Source: Aureimonas sp. Leaf324 (GTDB lineage: Bacteria > Pseudomonadota > Alphaproteobacteria > Rhizobiales > Rhizobiaceae). From it: a stretch of DNA of 64,000 nucleotides. The DNA lies in assembly GCF_001423245.1 (NCBI RefSeq), contig NZ_LMOH01000012.1:395447-459446 (forward strand). The letters run 5' to 3'. The notes below the pieces were generated by a model. That model did not search any database. It was not told where the DNA came from and was given only the letters and a program-made list of their open reading frames with translations. Of this stretch, positions 8,427 to 18,484 are shown piece by piece (position 1 is the first letter of the stretch; each line of letters begins with the position of its first letter). Position numbers and translations under genes: made by a program.

Positions 8427-8918
8427 GGCAGGGCGCCTCCAGCCGATCTTGCCATCAAGGCGTCGAATGACGCACCGGGCGCAGGGTCATCGTCCCTTGC
8501 AGCACCAAAGAGCGTTGGGGTCTCGTGGCTCGGCGTCTGACGTCAGTCGCTGCGGACGACGCTCAACGTCGCGTTCGACGTCCTCTCCTGAAGAAGGGCG
8601 TCCTGTCGGCCGATGGTCCTCCTCGGCTCGAACGGTTCGCGACAAGCCAGACGGACCCTTCCTCCGGATCCTGCATGGTGTCGCGAGGACGGCCGCAAAC
8701 GGACGCGTGATCGCCTGCGTCGGGGCGACAGGTGGGAGCGGCGCGATCTTCTTTCGGTATGCGTTCGACGCTCCGCGGGGCACGACACGCCGTCCTGACG
8801 CGAGACCAGTCCGATCTGTTGAAACATTGTGCATCTGAGAATTTGCACAAAAATCGTTTGACACAGCCAATGAAAGCAATTTGTCTGGACCAATCGCTCA
8901 TTGGTTTGGTGGTTGCTC
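8427..8918. other. Intergenic region upstream of the GntR-led operon
   Basis: About 490 bases with no supported gene. The last 100 bases are clearly AT-richer than the surroundings and contain a perfect inverted repeat (8827-8850) and a TTGACA hexamer (8858-8863), so the promoter of the following operon is probably here. No convincing minus-10 hexamer was found. Confidence 0.5.
8827..8850. promoter_or_regulatory. Inverted repeat, candidate GntR operator
   Basis: Perfect 7-bp arms TTGTGCA (8827-8833) and TGCACAA (8844-8850) are separated by 10 bases, just upstream of the TTGACA hexamer and about 70-90 bp before the GntR gene. Position suggests autoregulation by the adjacent FadR-type regulator; the spacer is longer than usual for that family. 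Confidence 0.45.
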
Positions 8919-9662
8919 GTGCCCATCACAGGTCCTGACAATTCGGCTCTTGCGCTCGGTCGCATCCGCGACCTGATCGGTCAGCTCGCGGGTCGCGAGG
9001 AAACGCGCCTGCCCACCGAACGGACCCTGTCGGAGCAGCTCGGCGTCAGCCGGAGTGCCGTCCGCCGCGCGCTGGAGGTGCTGGAGGCCGAGGGGGTGGT
9101 CTGGCGACGGCAGGGGTCCGGGACCTTCACCGGCCCCCGCCCCGACGCCGCGCCCGGCGCGATCGATCCTCTCGTCGCCTCGATCGACTTCCTCGAGATC
9201 ATGGAGGTTCGGCTGCGCATCGAGCCGCCTCTCGCGCAGCTCGCCGCCATGCGAGCGACGCCCGCCGACGTCCAGCGCATGCGCGAGCTCGTCGAGCGCA
9301 TCGCCGAAACCGAGGACGCCGACGCGCGGGAACTGTGGGACGGCGCCCTGCACCGGCAGATCGCCATGAGCGCCCGCAACCGTCTGTTTCTCGCGCTCTT
9401 CGACACGGTCGACCGCATCCGCCAGGACGACAGCTGGCGCATCGTCCGCGAACGGGCCCGCACGCTCGCCGGCTCGCGCGCGGCCACCCTCGGGCAGCAC
9501 TGGGCCATCGTCCACGCCATCGCGGCGCGCGACCCGATGCGGGCCGGCGAGGCGATGCGCGAGCACCTCCTCCTCATCCAGGAAATCCTGATCCGGCAGA
9601 CCTCGATCGAGCCGGTGCCGCCGCAAGTCCCACCAGCCGCTCAAGAGCTGGAGCCCGTCTGA
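8919..9662 (+). CDS. GntR-family (FadR/FCD) transcriptional regulator
   Basis: About 247 residues. The N-terminal winged helix is typical (LPTERTLSEQLGVSRSAVRRALEVLEAEGVVWRRQGSGTF), followed by a C-terminal FCD helical ligand-binding domain with EVRLRIEPPLAQLAA and HWAIVHAIAARDPMRAGEAMREHL. The start is uncertain: GTG 8919 is chosen, but TTG 8901 and 8913 are in frame and none has a clear Shine-Dalgarno sequence. It is the first gene of the operon encoding the peptide importer that begins 32 bp downstream, which it very likely controls. The effector is unknown; FCD regulators usually bind small carboxylates. Confidence 0.87.
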   Translation: MPITGPDNSALALGRIRDLIGQLAGREETRLPTERTLSEQLGVSRSAVRRALEVLEAEGVVWRRQGSGTFTGPRPDAAPGAIDPLVASIDFLEIMEVRLRIEPPLAQLAAMRATPADVQRMRELVERIAETEDADARELWDGALHRQIAMSARNRLFLALFDTVDRIRQDDSWRIVRERARTLAGSRAATLGQHWAIVHAIAARDPMRAGEAMREHLLLIQEILIRQTSIEPVPPQVPPAAQELEPV

Positions 9663-9694
9663 CCCCTCCCCCGATCTCTCAGGAACGCGACGCC

Positions 9695-11203
9695 ATGACC
9701 CTTCGACGCCTTGCCGTTTCTCTTCTCCTGACCGCCGCGCTCGCCGGCCCCGCCCTGTCGGCCGAGCTGCGGATCGGCCTCGGCGACGATGCCGACGTCC
9801 TGGACCCCGCCCAGTCTCGCACCTTCGTCGGGCGCATCGTCTACGCCGCGCTCTGCGACAAGCTGGTCGACATCTCGACCGATCTCCAGATCGTCCCGCA
9901 GCTGGCGACCGACTGGAAATGGTCGGGCGATGCCCGCAGCCTCGTCATGAACCTGCGCCAGGACGCCCGCTTCCATGACGGCGAGCCGCTCGACGCCAAG
10001 GCGGTCGTCTTCAACATCGAGCGGATGAAGACGCTGCCGGAATCGCGACGCAAGAGCGAGCTCGCCTCGGTCTCGAAGGTCGAGGCGACGGGCCCGTATC
10101 AGGTCACCTTCACCCTCGGCACGCCCGACGTCTCGCTGCTTGCCCAGCTGTCGGACCGGGCGGGCATGATGGTCTCGCCGAAAGCGGCCGCCGCCAGCGG
10201 TGCGAACTTCGGGGCCAACCCGGTGTGTTCGGGTCCCTACCGCTTCGTCGAGCGCGTTCAGCAGGACCGCATCGTTTTGGAGAAGTTCGCCGAGCATTGG
10301 GACGCGGCGAACTACCCGCTCGATCGCGTCACCTATCTTCCGATCCCGGACACCACCGTGCGCCTCGCCAACCTGCGCTCGGGCGATCTCGACATGGTGG
10401 AGCGCGTGGCCGCGAGCGACGCTGCAGCGGTTGCCGCCGATTCGAGCCTGAAGAGCGAGACGGTGATCGGTCTCGGCTACCAGGCTCTCTACGTGAACGT
10501 CGCCAACGGCGCGCGCGCCGACAGCCCGCTCGGCAAGGACAAGCGCGTCCGCCAGGCCTTCTCGCTCGCCATCGACCGGGATGCGATCAACCAGGTGGTC
10601 TACGAGGGCACGCAGGCCGCCGGAAACCAGCCGTTCCCGCCGGAAAGCCCCTGGTTCAACACGAGCTTCCCCGTGCCGGCCCGCGACATCGAGAAGGCGA
10701 AGGCTTTGATGGCGGAGGCCGGGGTGTCGAGCGTCGACGTGCAGTTGCAGGCCGCCAACGTGCCGGTGACGATGCAGGCGATGCAGGTCATCCAGGCGAT
10801 GGTCGCCGAGGCGGGCTTCAACGTCTCGCTGCAGGCGACGGAGTTCACCACGCTCCTCGCCGCACAAAGCTCGGGCGACTTCCAGATCTCGCGCTCCGAC
10901 TGGTCGGGCCGGCTCGATCCGGACGGCAACGTCCACCAGTTCATCACCTGCGCGGGTGGCCAGAACGACGTGAAATACTGCAATCCCGCGCTCGACGCCC
11001 TGCTCGACGAGGCACGCACCATCCCCGATCCGGCCGCGCGCAAGGTGAAGTACGACGCAGCCACCGCGATCATGCAGGACGACATGCCGATCATCTACCT
11101 CGGCAATCAGTCCTACATCTACGCCTTCGACACCGACGTCTCGGGCTTCACGCCCTATCCCGACGGCCTGATCCGCCTGCGCGGCATGAACAAGGCCGAC
11201 TGA
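9695..11203 (+). CDS. ABC transporter substrate-binding protein, peptide type (family 5)
   Basis: A 502-residue periplasmic solute-binding protein of the DppA/OppA/GsiB family. A Sec signal peptide is evident (MTLRRLAVSLLLTAALAGPALSA, cleaved near residue 23). Family blocks include LATDWKWSGDARSLVMNLRQ, RFHDGEPLDAKAVVFNIERM, GSGPYRF-like CSGPYRFVE and KDKRVRQAFSLAIDRDAI. It is encoded before two permeases, a gamma-glutamyltransferase and a fused double ATPase. That set suggests import of glutathione or gamma-glutamyl peptides, though binding-protein sequence alone cannot prove the ligand. Confidence 0.88.
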   Translation: MTLRRLAVSLLLTAALAGPALSAELRIGLGDDADVLDPAQSRTFVGRIVYAALCDKLVDISTDLQIVPQLATDWKWSGDARSLVMNLRQDARFHDGEPLDAKAVVFNIERMKTLPESRRKSELASVSKVEATGPYQVTFTLGTPDVSLLAQLSDRAGMMVSPKAAAASGANFGANPVCSGPYRFVERVQQDRIVLEKFAEHWDAANYPLDRVTYLPIPDTTVRLANLRSGDLDMVERVAASDAAAVAADSSLKSETVIGLGYQALYVNVANGARADSPLGKDKRVRQAFSLAIDRDAINQVVYEGTQAAGNQPFPPESPWFNTSFPVPARDIEKAKALMAEAGVSSVDVQLQAANVPVTMQAMQVIQAMVAEAGFNVSLQATEFTTLLAAQSSGDFQISRSDWSGRLDPDGNVHQFITCAGGQNDVKYCNPALDALLDEARTIPDPAARKVKYDAATAIMQDDMPIIYLGNQSYIYAFDTDVSGFTPYPDGLIRLRGMNKAD

Positions 11204-11267
11204 CGCCCCTCCTCAACGCCCGGCGGCCGCGATCGCGCGCCGCCGGCCCCTCATCCCGAGGCCCGTC

Positions 11268-12215
11268 ATGTTGAGCATCATCGCCAAGCGGCTCCTTCTT
11301 GCGATCCCGACGCTTCTGATCGTCTCCGTCTTCGTCTTCCTCCTGCAGAAGCTCCTGCCGGGCGATCCGATCCTGGCGCTGGCGGGCGAGGAGCGCGATC
11401 CCGCGACACTCGAATTCCTGCGCGAGAAGTATCGCCTAAACGACCCGATCGTCTGGCAATATGTCTACTGGCTCGGCGACCTTCTGCGCGGCGACCTCGG
11501 CATCTCGCTGCGCACCAACCAGCCGGTGACCGAGCTGATCCTCGAGAAGCTGCCCGTGACCATCCAGCTCGCGGTGCTGGCGATGATCCTCGCCATGGCG
11601 ATCGGCATACCGGCCGGCATCCTCGCTGCCGTGCGCAAGAACTCGGCGATCGACGTGACCGCGAACCTCGTCGCGCTGTCGGGCCTTTCGGTGCCGAACT
11701 TCTGGCTTGGCATCATGCTGATCCTCCTCGTCTCGGTGAACCTCGGCTGGCTGCCGGCCTCCGGCTATGCGCCGCTGTTCTCTGATCCGGTCCGCGCCCT
11801 CGAGACGATGATCATGCCGGCCTTCGTCCTGTCGACGCCGCTGGCGGCAACCCTGATGCGCCACACGCGCTCGGCCATGCTCGGCGCCCTCAAGGCCGAC
11901 TACGTGCGCACGGCGCGCGCCAAGGGCCTGTCGCCGCGCGAGGTCGTGCTGGGGCATGGGTTCCGCAACGCGCTGCTGCCCGTCGTCACGCTCTCGGCGC
12001 TCCTCTTCGGCGACCTTCTCGCCGGGGCCGTCCTCACCGAGCAGATCTTCACCATTCCCGGCTTCGGCAAGCTGATCGTCGATGCCGTGTTCAATCGCGA
12101 CTACGCGGTGGTGCAAGGCGTCGTCCTGTGCACGGCGGTCGGCTTCATCGCCATGAACCTCGTCGCCGACATCCTCTACGTCCTCCTCAACCCGCGCATG
12201 AGGACCGCCCTGTGA
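11268..12215 (+). CDS. ABC transporter permease, DppB/GsiC type
   Basis: A 315-residue inner-membrane permease with about six helices. The N-terminus (IAKRLLLAIPTLLIVSVFVF and LLPGDPI) is that of the DppB subfamily, and the EAA loop that contacts the ATPase reads DYVRTARAKGLSPREVVLGH. The C-terminal IFTIPGFGKLIVDAVFNRDY is also characteristic. Its stop overlaps the GTG start of the second permease gene (GTGA), indicating coupling. It forms the heterodimeric channel of the importer with that protein. Confidence 0.9.
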   Translation: MLSIIAKRLLLAIPTLLIVSVFVFLLQKLLPGDPILALAGEERDPATLEFLREKYRLNDPIVWQYVYWLGDLLRGDLGISLRTNQPVTELILEKLPVTIQLAVLAMILAMAIGIPAGILAAVRKNSAIDVTANLVALSGLSVPNFWLGIMLILLVSVNLGWLPASGYAPLFSDPVRALETMIMPAFVLSTPLAATLMRHTRSAMLGALKADYVRTARAKGLSPREVVLGHGFRNALLPVVTLSALLFGDLLAGAVLTEQIFTIPGFGKLIVDAVFNRDYAVVQGVVLCTAVGFIAMNLVADILYVLLNPRMRTAL

Positions 12216-13096
12216 GCATTGCAGCCACCACCGCCGTCCCGGCGGCCAGCGCCCTGCGCGATACGCCGATGCGCCGCTCCTGGCGCAAGCTCGCGGCCAA
12301 TCGCGGCGCGCTCGTCGGCCTCGTCATCGTCGCCTTCTTCACGCTGGCCGCGATCCTCGCCCCGGTCCTGCCCCTGCCCGACCCGAACGCGACGAGCTGG
12401 AGCGCGATCCGCAAGGCGCCCTCCGCCGCCCACTGGCTCGGCACCGACGAGATCGGCCGGGACATCCTCTCGCGCCTCGTCTGGGGCACGCGCGCTTCGC
12501 TGTCGGCCGGCATCGTGTCGGTCCTGATCGCGGTGGCGATCGGCGTGCCGATCGGGCTTCTCTCCGGCTACTTCGGCGGATGGTTCGACCAGATCGTCTC
12601 GCGGCTGACGGAAGCCTTCCTCGCCATGCCGTTCCTGATCCTCGCCATCGCGCTCGCCGCCTTCCTCGGCCCCTCGCTCGGCAACGCGATGATCGCGATC
12701 GGCCTGTCGGCGATGCCGGTCTTCGTGCGCCTCACGCGCGGGCAGGTCCTGTCGGTGATGACGGAGGACTATGTCGAGGGCGCCCGGTCGGTCGGCCTGC
12801 GCCATCCGCGCATCCTGTGGCGCTACATCTTTCCCAACGTCCTGCCGCCGATCGTGGTGCAGGCGACGCTGACCATCGCCACCGCCATCATCGCCGAAGC
12901 CTCCCTGTCGTTCCTCGGCCTCGGGCAGCAGCCGCCGGCCGCGTCCTGGGGGTCGATGCTGAACACCGCCAAGAACTTCCTGACCCAAGCGCCCTGGATG
13001 GCGCTGTCGCCGGGCGCCGCGATCTTCACCGTCGTGATCGCCTTCAATCTCCTGGGCGACGGCCTCGCCGACGCGCTCGACCCCCGCGAATCCTGA
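12212..13096 (+). CDS. ABC transporter permease, DppC/GsiD type
   Basis: A 294-residue permease starting at GTG 12212, four bases overlapping its partner. DppC hallmarks are HWLGTDEIGRDILSRLVWGTR near residues 65-85, the EAA loop DYVEGARSVGLRHPRILWRY, and the C-terminal ASLSFLGLGQQPPAASWGSM. A cytosolic N-terminal stretch with MRRSWRKLAANRGALVGL precedes the first helix. With the upstream gene it forms the channel of the same importer. The next gene, a gamma-glutamyltransferase, starts 14 bp after the stop. Confidence 0.9.
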   Translation: MSIAATTAVPAASALRDTPMRRSWRKLAANRGALVGLVIVAFFTLAAILAPVLPLPDPNATSWSAIRKAPSAAHWLGTDEIGRDILSRLVWGTRASLSAGIVSVLIAVAIGVPIGLLSGYFGGWFDQIVSRLTEAFLAMPFLILAIALAAFLGPSLGNAMIAIGLSAMPVFVRLTRGQVLSVMTEDYVEGARSVGLRHPRILWRYIFPNVLPPIVVQATLTIATAIIAEASLSFLGLGQQPPAASWGSMLNTAKNFLTQAPWMALSPGAAIFTVVIAFNLLGDGLADALDPRES

Positions 13097-13110
13097 TCCG
13101 GACCTTTCCC

Positions 13111-14916
13111 ATGCTGCCACCCGTCGCCGTTCCCTTCACCACGCGTCCCGAGATCCTCGGCACGTTCGGCACCGTCGCCTCCACCCACTGGATCGCGTCC
13201 GCCGTCGGCATGAGCATCCTGGAGCGCGGCGGCAACGCCTTCGACGCGGCGGTCGCGACAGGCTTCGTGCTGCAGATCGTCGAGCCGCACCTCAACGGGC
13301 CGGGCGGCGACCTGCCGGCGATCGTCTACTCGGCCGCCACCGGGCGCACCGAAGTGATCTGCGGCCAGGGGGCGGCGCCCGCCGGCGCGACGCTGAAGCA
13401 CTACCGCGCCGAAGGCCTGTCGATCATCCCCGGCAACGGCCTGCTTGCCACCGTCATCCCCGGCGCCTTCGACGCCTGGATGCTGATGCTGCGCGACTAC
13501 GGCTCCATGAGCGTGCGCGAGGTCCTCGAACCCGCGATCCATTACGCCGAGCACGGCCATCCCGTCCTCGCACGGGTGTCCGAGACGATCCGCGGGCTCG
13601 CCTCGTTCTTCGAGGCGGAGTGGCCGACCTCCCATGTGACGTGGCTGCCGGGCGGCGCCGTGCCGGAAGCCCTCACCCTGTTCAAGAACCCGATGCTCGC
13701 CGAAACCTGGCGGCGGATCGTCGAGGAGGCCGAGGCGGCGGGCAGCCGCGAGGCCGGCGTCGAGGCGGCCCGCAACGCCTTCTATCGCGGCTTCGTGGCC
13801 GAGGCGATCACGCGCTATCTCGACACGGCCGAGGTCATGGACGGCAGCGGCGCCCGCCATCGCGGCGTCCTCACCGCCGACGACCTCGCGGGCTACCAGG
13901 CCCATGTGGAAGCGCCGCAGACCTACGATTACGAGGGCTGGACGGTCGCCAAGACCGGCCCCTGGGGCCAGGGTCCGGTGCTCCTCCAGTCGCTGGCGCT
14001 TCTCAAGGGCTTCGACCTGAAGAGCCTCGACACCGAAGGCCCGGACTTCGTTCATGTCGTCACCGAGGCGATGAAGCTCGCCTATGCCGACCGCGACATC
14101 TACTACGGCGACCCGAATTTCGGCGACGTGCCGATCGAGCAGTTGCTGTCGGACGCCTACAACGACGAACGCCGCGGCCTGATCCGGATGGATCGCGCCT
14201 CGCTCGACCTCGACGCCGGACGCCTTCCGGGCTTCGAGGACCTGCACGACCGCACGATGGCGATGCTGAACGCCGATGGCATGACCGCGGGCACCGTCTA
14301 CGAGCCGACCATGTCGCACCTGTCGGAGAAGCGCGGCGACACGGTGCATATCGACGTGATCGACCGCTGGGGCAACATGGTCTCGGCGACGCCGTCCGGC
14401 GGCTGGCTCCAGTCCTCGCCGATCGTGCCCGGCCTCGGCTTCTGCCTCAACTCGCGCGCCCAGATGTTCTGGATGACGCCGGGCCTTCCGACCTCTCTCG
14501 CCCCCGGCAAGCGCCCGCGCACGACGTTGACGCCCTCGCTCGCCATTCACGGCGACGGCCGACGGCTGGCCTTCGGGACGCCCGGCGGCGACCAGCAGGA
14601 CCAGTGGCAGCTCTCGTTCTTCCTGCGTTACATCCACCACGGCGGCGACCTGCAGGCGACGATCGACCGCCCGCTCTTCCACACGACGCATTTTCCCGGC
14701 TCGTTCCATCCGCGAACCCGCTCGCCGGGCAACCTGACGATCGAGCGGTCCTTCGGCGAAGCGACGCTGGCCGAGCTCGAGCGTCGCGGCCACCGCCTCG
14801 CCGTCACCGACCCCTGGAGCATCGGCCGCCTGACGGCCGCGCAGCGCGACCCGTCCGGCCTCCTGCGCGCGGCGGCGACCCCGCGCCTCATGCAGGCCTA
14901 CGCCGTCGGCCGATAA
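13111..14916 (+). CDS. Gamma-glutamyltransferase-family Ntn-hydrolase
   Basis: A 601-residue member of the gamma-glutamyltranspeptidase family, whose precursors self-cleave into two subunits at a threonine that becomes the nucleophile. The cleavage region reads KRGDTVHIDVIDRWGNMVS, with the candidate nucleophile at about Thr411. The second threonine of the usual TTH motif is valine here, seen in several GGT-like subfamilies. No signal peptide is apparent, so it may act in the cytoplasm. It lies inside a peptide-importer operon, so the likely role is removing the gamma-glutamyl group from imported glutathione-like peptides. A related hydrolase or acylase activity cannot be excluded. Confidence 0.85.
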   Translation: MLPPVAVPFTTRPEILGTFGTVASTHWIASAVGMSILERGGNAFDAAVATGFVLQIVEPHLNGPGGDLPAIVYSAATGRTEVICGQGAAPAGATLKHYRAEGLSIIPGNGLLATVIPGAFDAWMLMLRDYGSMSVREVLEPAIHYAEHGHPVLARVSETIRGLASFFEAEWPTSHVTWLPGGAVPEALTLFKNPMLAETWRRIVEEAEAAGSREAGVEAARNAFYRGFVAEAITRYLDTAEVMDGSGARHRGVLTADDLAGYQAHVEAPQTYDYEGWTVAKTGPWGQGPVLLQSLALLKGFDLKSLDTEGPDFVHVVTEAMKLAYADRDIYYGDPNFGDVPIEQLLSDAYNDERRGLIRMDRASLDLDAGRLPGFEDLHDRTMAMLNADGMTAGTVYEPTMSHLSEKRGDTVHIDVIDRWGNMVSATPSGGWLQSSPIVPGLGFCLNSRAQMFWMTPGLPTSLAPGKRPRTTLTPSLAIHGDGRRLAFGTPGGDQQDQWQLSFFLRYIHHGGDLQATIDRPLFHTTHFPGSFHPRTRSPGNLTIERSFGEATLAELERRGHRLAVTDPWSIGRLTAAQRDPSGLLRAAATPRLMQAYAVGR

Positions 14917-14929
14917 GGAGACACGCGCC

Positions 14930-16741
<1,812 letters not shown>

Positions 16742-16776
16742 TCCCATTCCGAGCCCTCAGGCGATCGGCCCCGCGC

Positions 16777-17535
16777 ATGTCCCTTCTCTGGCTTTCTCTC
16801 CTCTTCCTGTCGGGCTTCGCGTCGGGTGCGATCAACGCCGTCGCCGGTGGTGGCACGTTCATCACGTTCGGCGCGCTCAGCCTTGCCGGTGTGCCGCCGA
16901 TCGTCGCCAACGCCACGTCCTCGGTCGCGCAGTTTCCGGGCTACGTCACCTCGACGCTCGCCTATCGCGCCGACATCGCGCGCGTCTGGCGCGGCGCGCT
17001 GCTGCTGGCGCTGCTGTCGGCGCTCGGCGCCCTGGCCGGCGCGGCGATCCTCCTCGTCCTCGACAACGACGAGTTCCGCCTCACCGTGCCGTGGCTGCTG
17101 CTCGGGGCGACGGCGCTCTTCGCCGCCGGCCCGTGGCTGAAGCCCAAGCCGCGCGAGGCGGGGGGTTCGGCACGCGTCGGCACCCTGCCCGGCAGCATCG
17201 TTCAGTTCCTGACCGCGCTCTACGGCGGCTTCTTCGGCGCGGGGATGGGTGTGATGATGCTGGCGACGCTCGGCCTCACCCAGCCCGCCGACTACCATCG
17301 CCTCAACGCCCTGAAGAACCTCCTGTCGATCGTCATCGCGCTCGTCGCCATCGCGGTGTTCGTCTCGGGCGGGCTGATCAGCTGGCCCCATGCGGCCGCC
17401 ATGGTGCCGGGCGTGGCGCTCGGCGGCTATGCCGGCGTCTGGGCGGCGAAACGGCTGCCGCAGTCGATCCTGCGCGGGATCGTGATCCTGATCGGCCTGT
17501 CGCTCTCCGCCTACTACTTCACGGCGGTGGACTGA
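16777..17535 (+). CDS. TauE/SafE-family (TSUP) membrane permease
   Basis: A 252-residue, very hydrophobic protein with about eight predicted membrane helices. The duplicated TSUP motif is visible: FASGAINAVAGGGTFITFGAL in the first half and TALYGGFFGAGMGVMMLATL in the second. Family members move sulfite, sulfoacetate, taurine-derived or other small organic anions. It follows the fused ATPase gene by 35 bp on the same strand. In a glutathione-use operon, export of sulfite formed from cysteine sulfur would be a reasonable job, but that is inference. It is convergent with the LuxR gene. Confidence 0.88.
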   Translation: MSLLWLSLLFLSGFASGAINAVAGGGTFITFGALSLAGVPPIVANATSSVAQFPGYVTSTLAYRADIARVWRGALLLALLSALGALAGAAILLVLDNDEFRLTVPWLLLGATALFAAGPWLKPKPREAGGSARVGTLPGSIVQFLTALYGGFFGAGMGVMMLATLGLTQPADYHRLNALKNLLSIVIALVAIAVFVSGGLISWPHAAAMVPGVALGGYAGVWAAKRLPQSILRGIVILIGLSLSAYYFTAVD

Positions 17536-17566
17536 GGGAACCGACGCCCGCGTCGCGATGAACGGC

Positions 17567-18328
17567 TTACAGCAGCCGGTAGTGCGCGGCCCGCGCGATC
17601 ATCTGGGCCCGGTTGCGCGCGCCGAGCTTTCGGGCGGCGGCGTTCAGATGCATCGTGACGGTCGGCACCGAGCGCGACAGGCGACCGGAAATGTCCTTCG
17701 CCGACAGGCCCTCGGCGGAAAAGCGCAGGCATTCGCGCTCGCGCGGCGTCAGGTGTACCGCGCGCGAGCGCCGCTCGGCCTCGCCGAACAGCGGCTCCAC
17801 CGCGGCATGGACCGCGTGGGCGAGGAGCGTGAAGTCGCCCAGAAGCTCGGCGCCCTCGCGGTGGAAGTCGTCCTCCGCCCCGTAGCGGATGCCGGTCACC
17901 GTCGCGCAGTCGCCCGACCGCCCATGGATCGGAACCGTCATGCCGCAGGTGATCGCCATGTCGTGGACATAGGTGACGACCGGTTCGTGCCGCTCGTCGA
18001 GCGCCCGGTTGAGCACCGTCTGACCGTTCCGGCGGTAGCTCCACACGAACGGTCGCGGATTATTCAGCGCCAGATGCTGCACCGGATCGATCTGGTAGAA
18101 GCCGCTCGACGACCAGAGGTCGACCATGTCGCCCGGCACTTCGCGCATGCCGAAGAACGACGGGGTGATGAGTTCGCCCTCGTGCGTGTAGGCGACCGGC
18201 GCGTAGTCGTAGATCAGGGCGCCGAGCCCCAGCGCCGCCATCGCACCGTGGGCGATGTCGAGCCGTCCGCCGATCGTGGGCGCTGCGTCGAGCGCTGCCT
18301 CGAGCTCCAGGGCATTCAAGACCGTCAC
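17567..18328 (-). CDS. LuxR solo of the plant-signal-responsive type (PipR/OryR-like)
   Basis: A 253-residue LuxR-family regulator with an N-terminal autoinducer-binding domain and a C-terminal GerE helix-turn-helix (LTPRERECLRFSAEGLSAKDI, about 190-250). Counting from the conserved Asp-Pro (Asp81, Pro82), the positions equivalent to TraR Trp57 and Tyr61 are Met68 and Trp72; Trp96 matches Trp85. The Met/Trp pair is the hallmark of plant-associated LuxR solos (OryR, XccR, PsoR, PipR), which sense plant compounds rather than acyl-homoserine lactones. No luxI gene is present. It diverges from a proline iminopeptidase and peptide transporter, the known PipR neighbourhood. GTG 18328 is the only start near the domain; a stop lies shortly upstream. 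Confidence 0.9.
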   Translation of the reverse strand: MTVLNALELEAALDAAPTIGGRLDIAHGAMAALGLGALIYDYAPVAYTHEGELITPSFFGMREVPGDMVDLWSSSGFYQIDPVQHLALNNPRPFVWSYRRNGQTVLNRALDERHEPVVTYVHDMAITCGMTVPIHGRSGDCATVTGIRYGAEDDFHREGAELLGDFTLLAHAVHAAVEPLFGEAERRSRAVHLTPRERECLRFSAEGLSAKDISGRLSRSVPTVTMHLNAAARKLGARNRAQMIARAAHYRLL

Positions 18329-18344
18329 GGGCGCATCCGGCTGC

Positions 18345-18364
18345 TGAACATTGAGGCATGTTCA
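18345..18364. promoter_or_regulatory. 20-bp palindrome, candidate lux-type box
   Basis: Perfect 7-bp arms TGAACAT (18345-18351) and ATGTTCA (18358-18364) with a 6-bp spacer give a 20-bp palindrome, the length of a lux box. It lies 17 bp before the LuxR start codon, in the region shared with the divergent pip operon. It is a good candidate for the LuxR operator. Confidence 0.6.
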
Positions 18365-18403
18365 CATCTTGTGCGACGACGGGCAAGCGGGCACGTTCCG
18401 ATC

Positions 18404-18419
18404 CTATAAGTTTTGATAG
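18404..18419. promoter_or_regulatory. Imperfect 16-bp inverted repeat upstream of pip
   Basis: CTATAAGTTTTGATAG is an imperfect palindrome (six of eight positions pair) about 65 bp before the pip start codon, in the AT-richest part of the intergenic region. It could be a second regulator site or part of the promoter; support is modest. Confidence 0.35.
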
Positions 18420-18484
18420 CTTTCGCGCGATGCAAGCCCCGTCCTAGTCTCGACGCGTTGCAACCAACAGGGTGACGGACGGCC

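Noticed and set aside
8427..8838. Open frames of up to 144 codons after the MFS gene
   Set aside because: Frames overlap on both strands, lack ribosome binding sites and show no domain.
17567..18328. Classical acyl-homoserine-lactone quorum-sensing LuxR
   Set aside because: There is no luxI gene in the window, and the ligand-pocket Trp and Tyr are replaced by Met and Trp.
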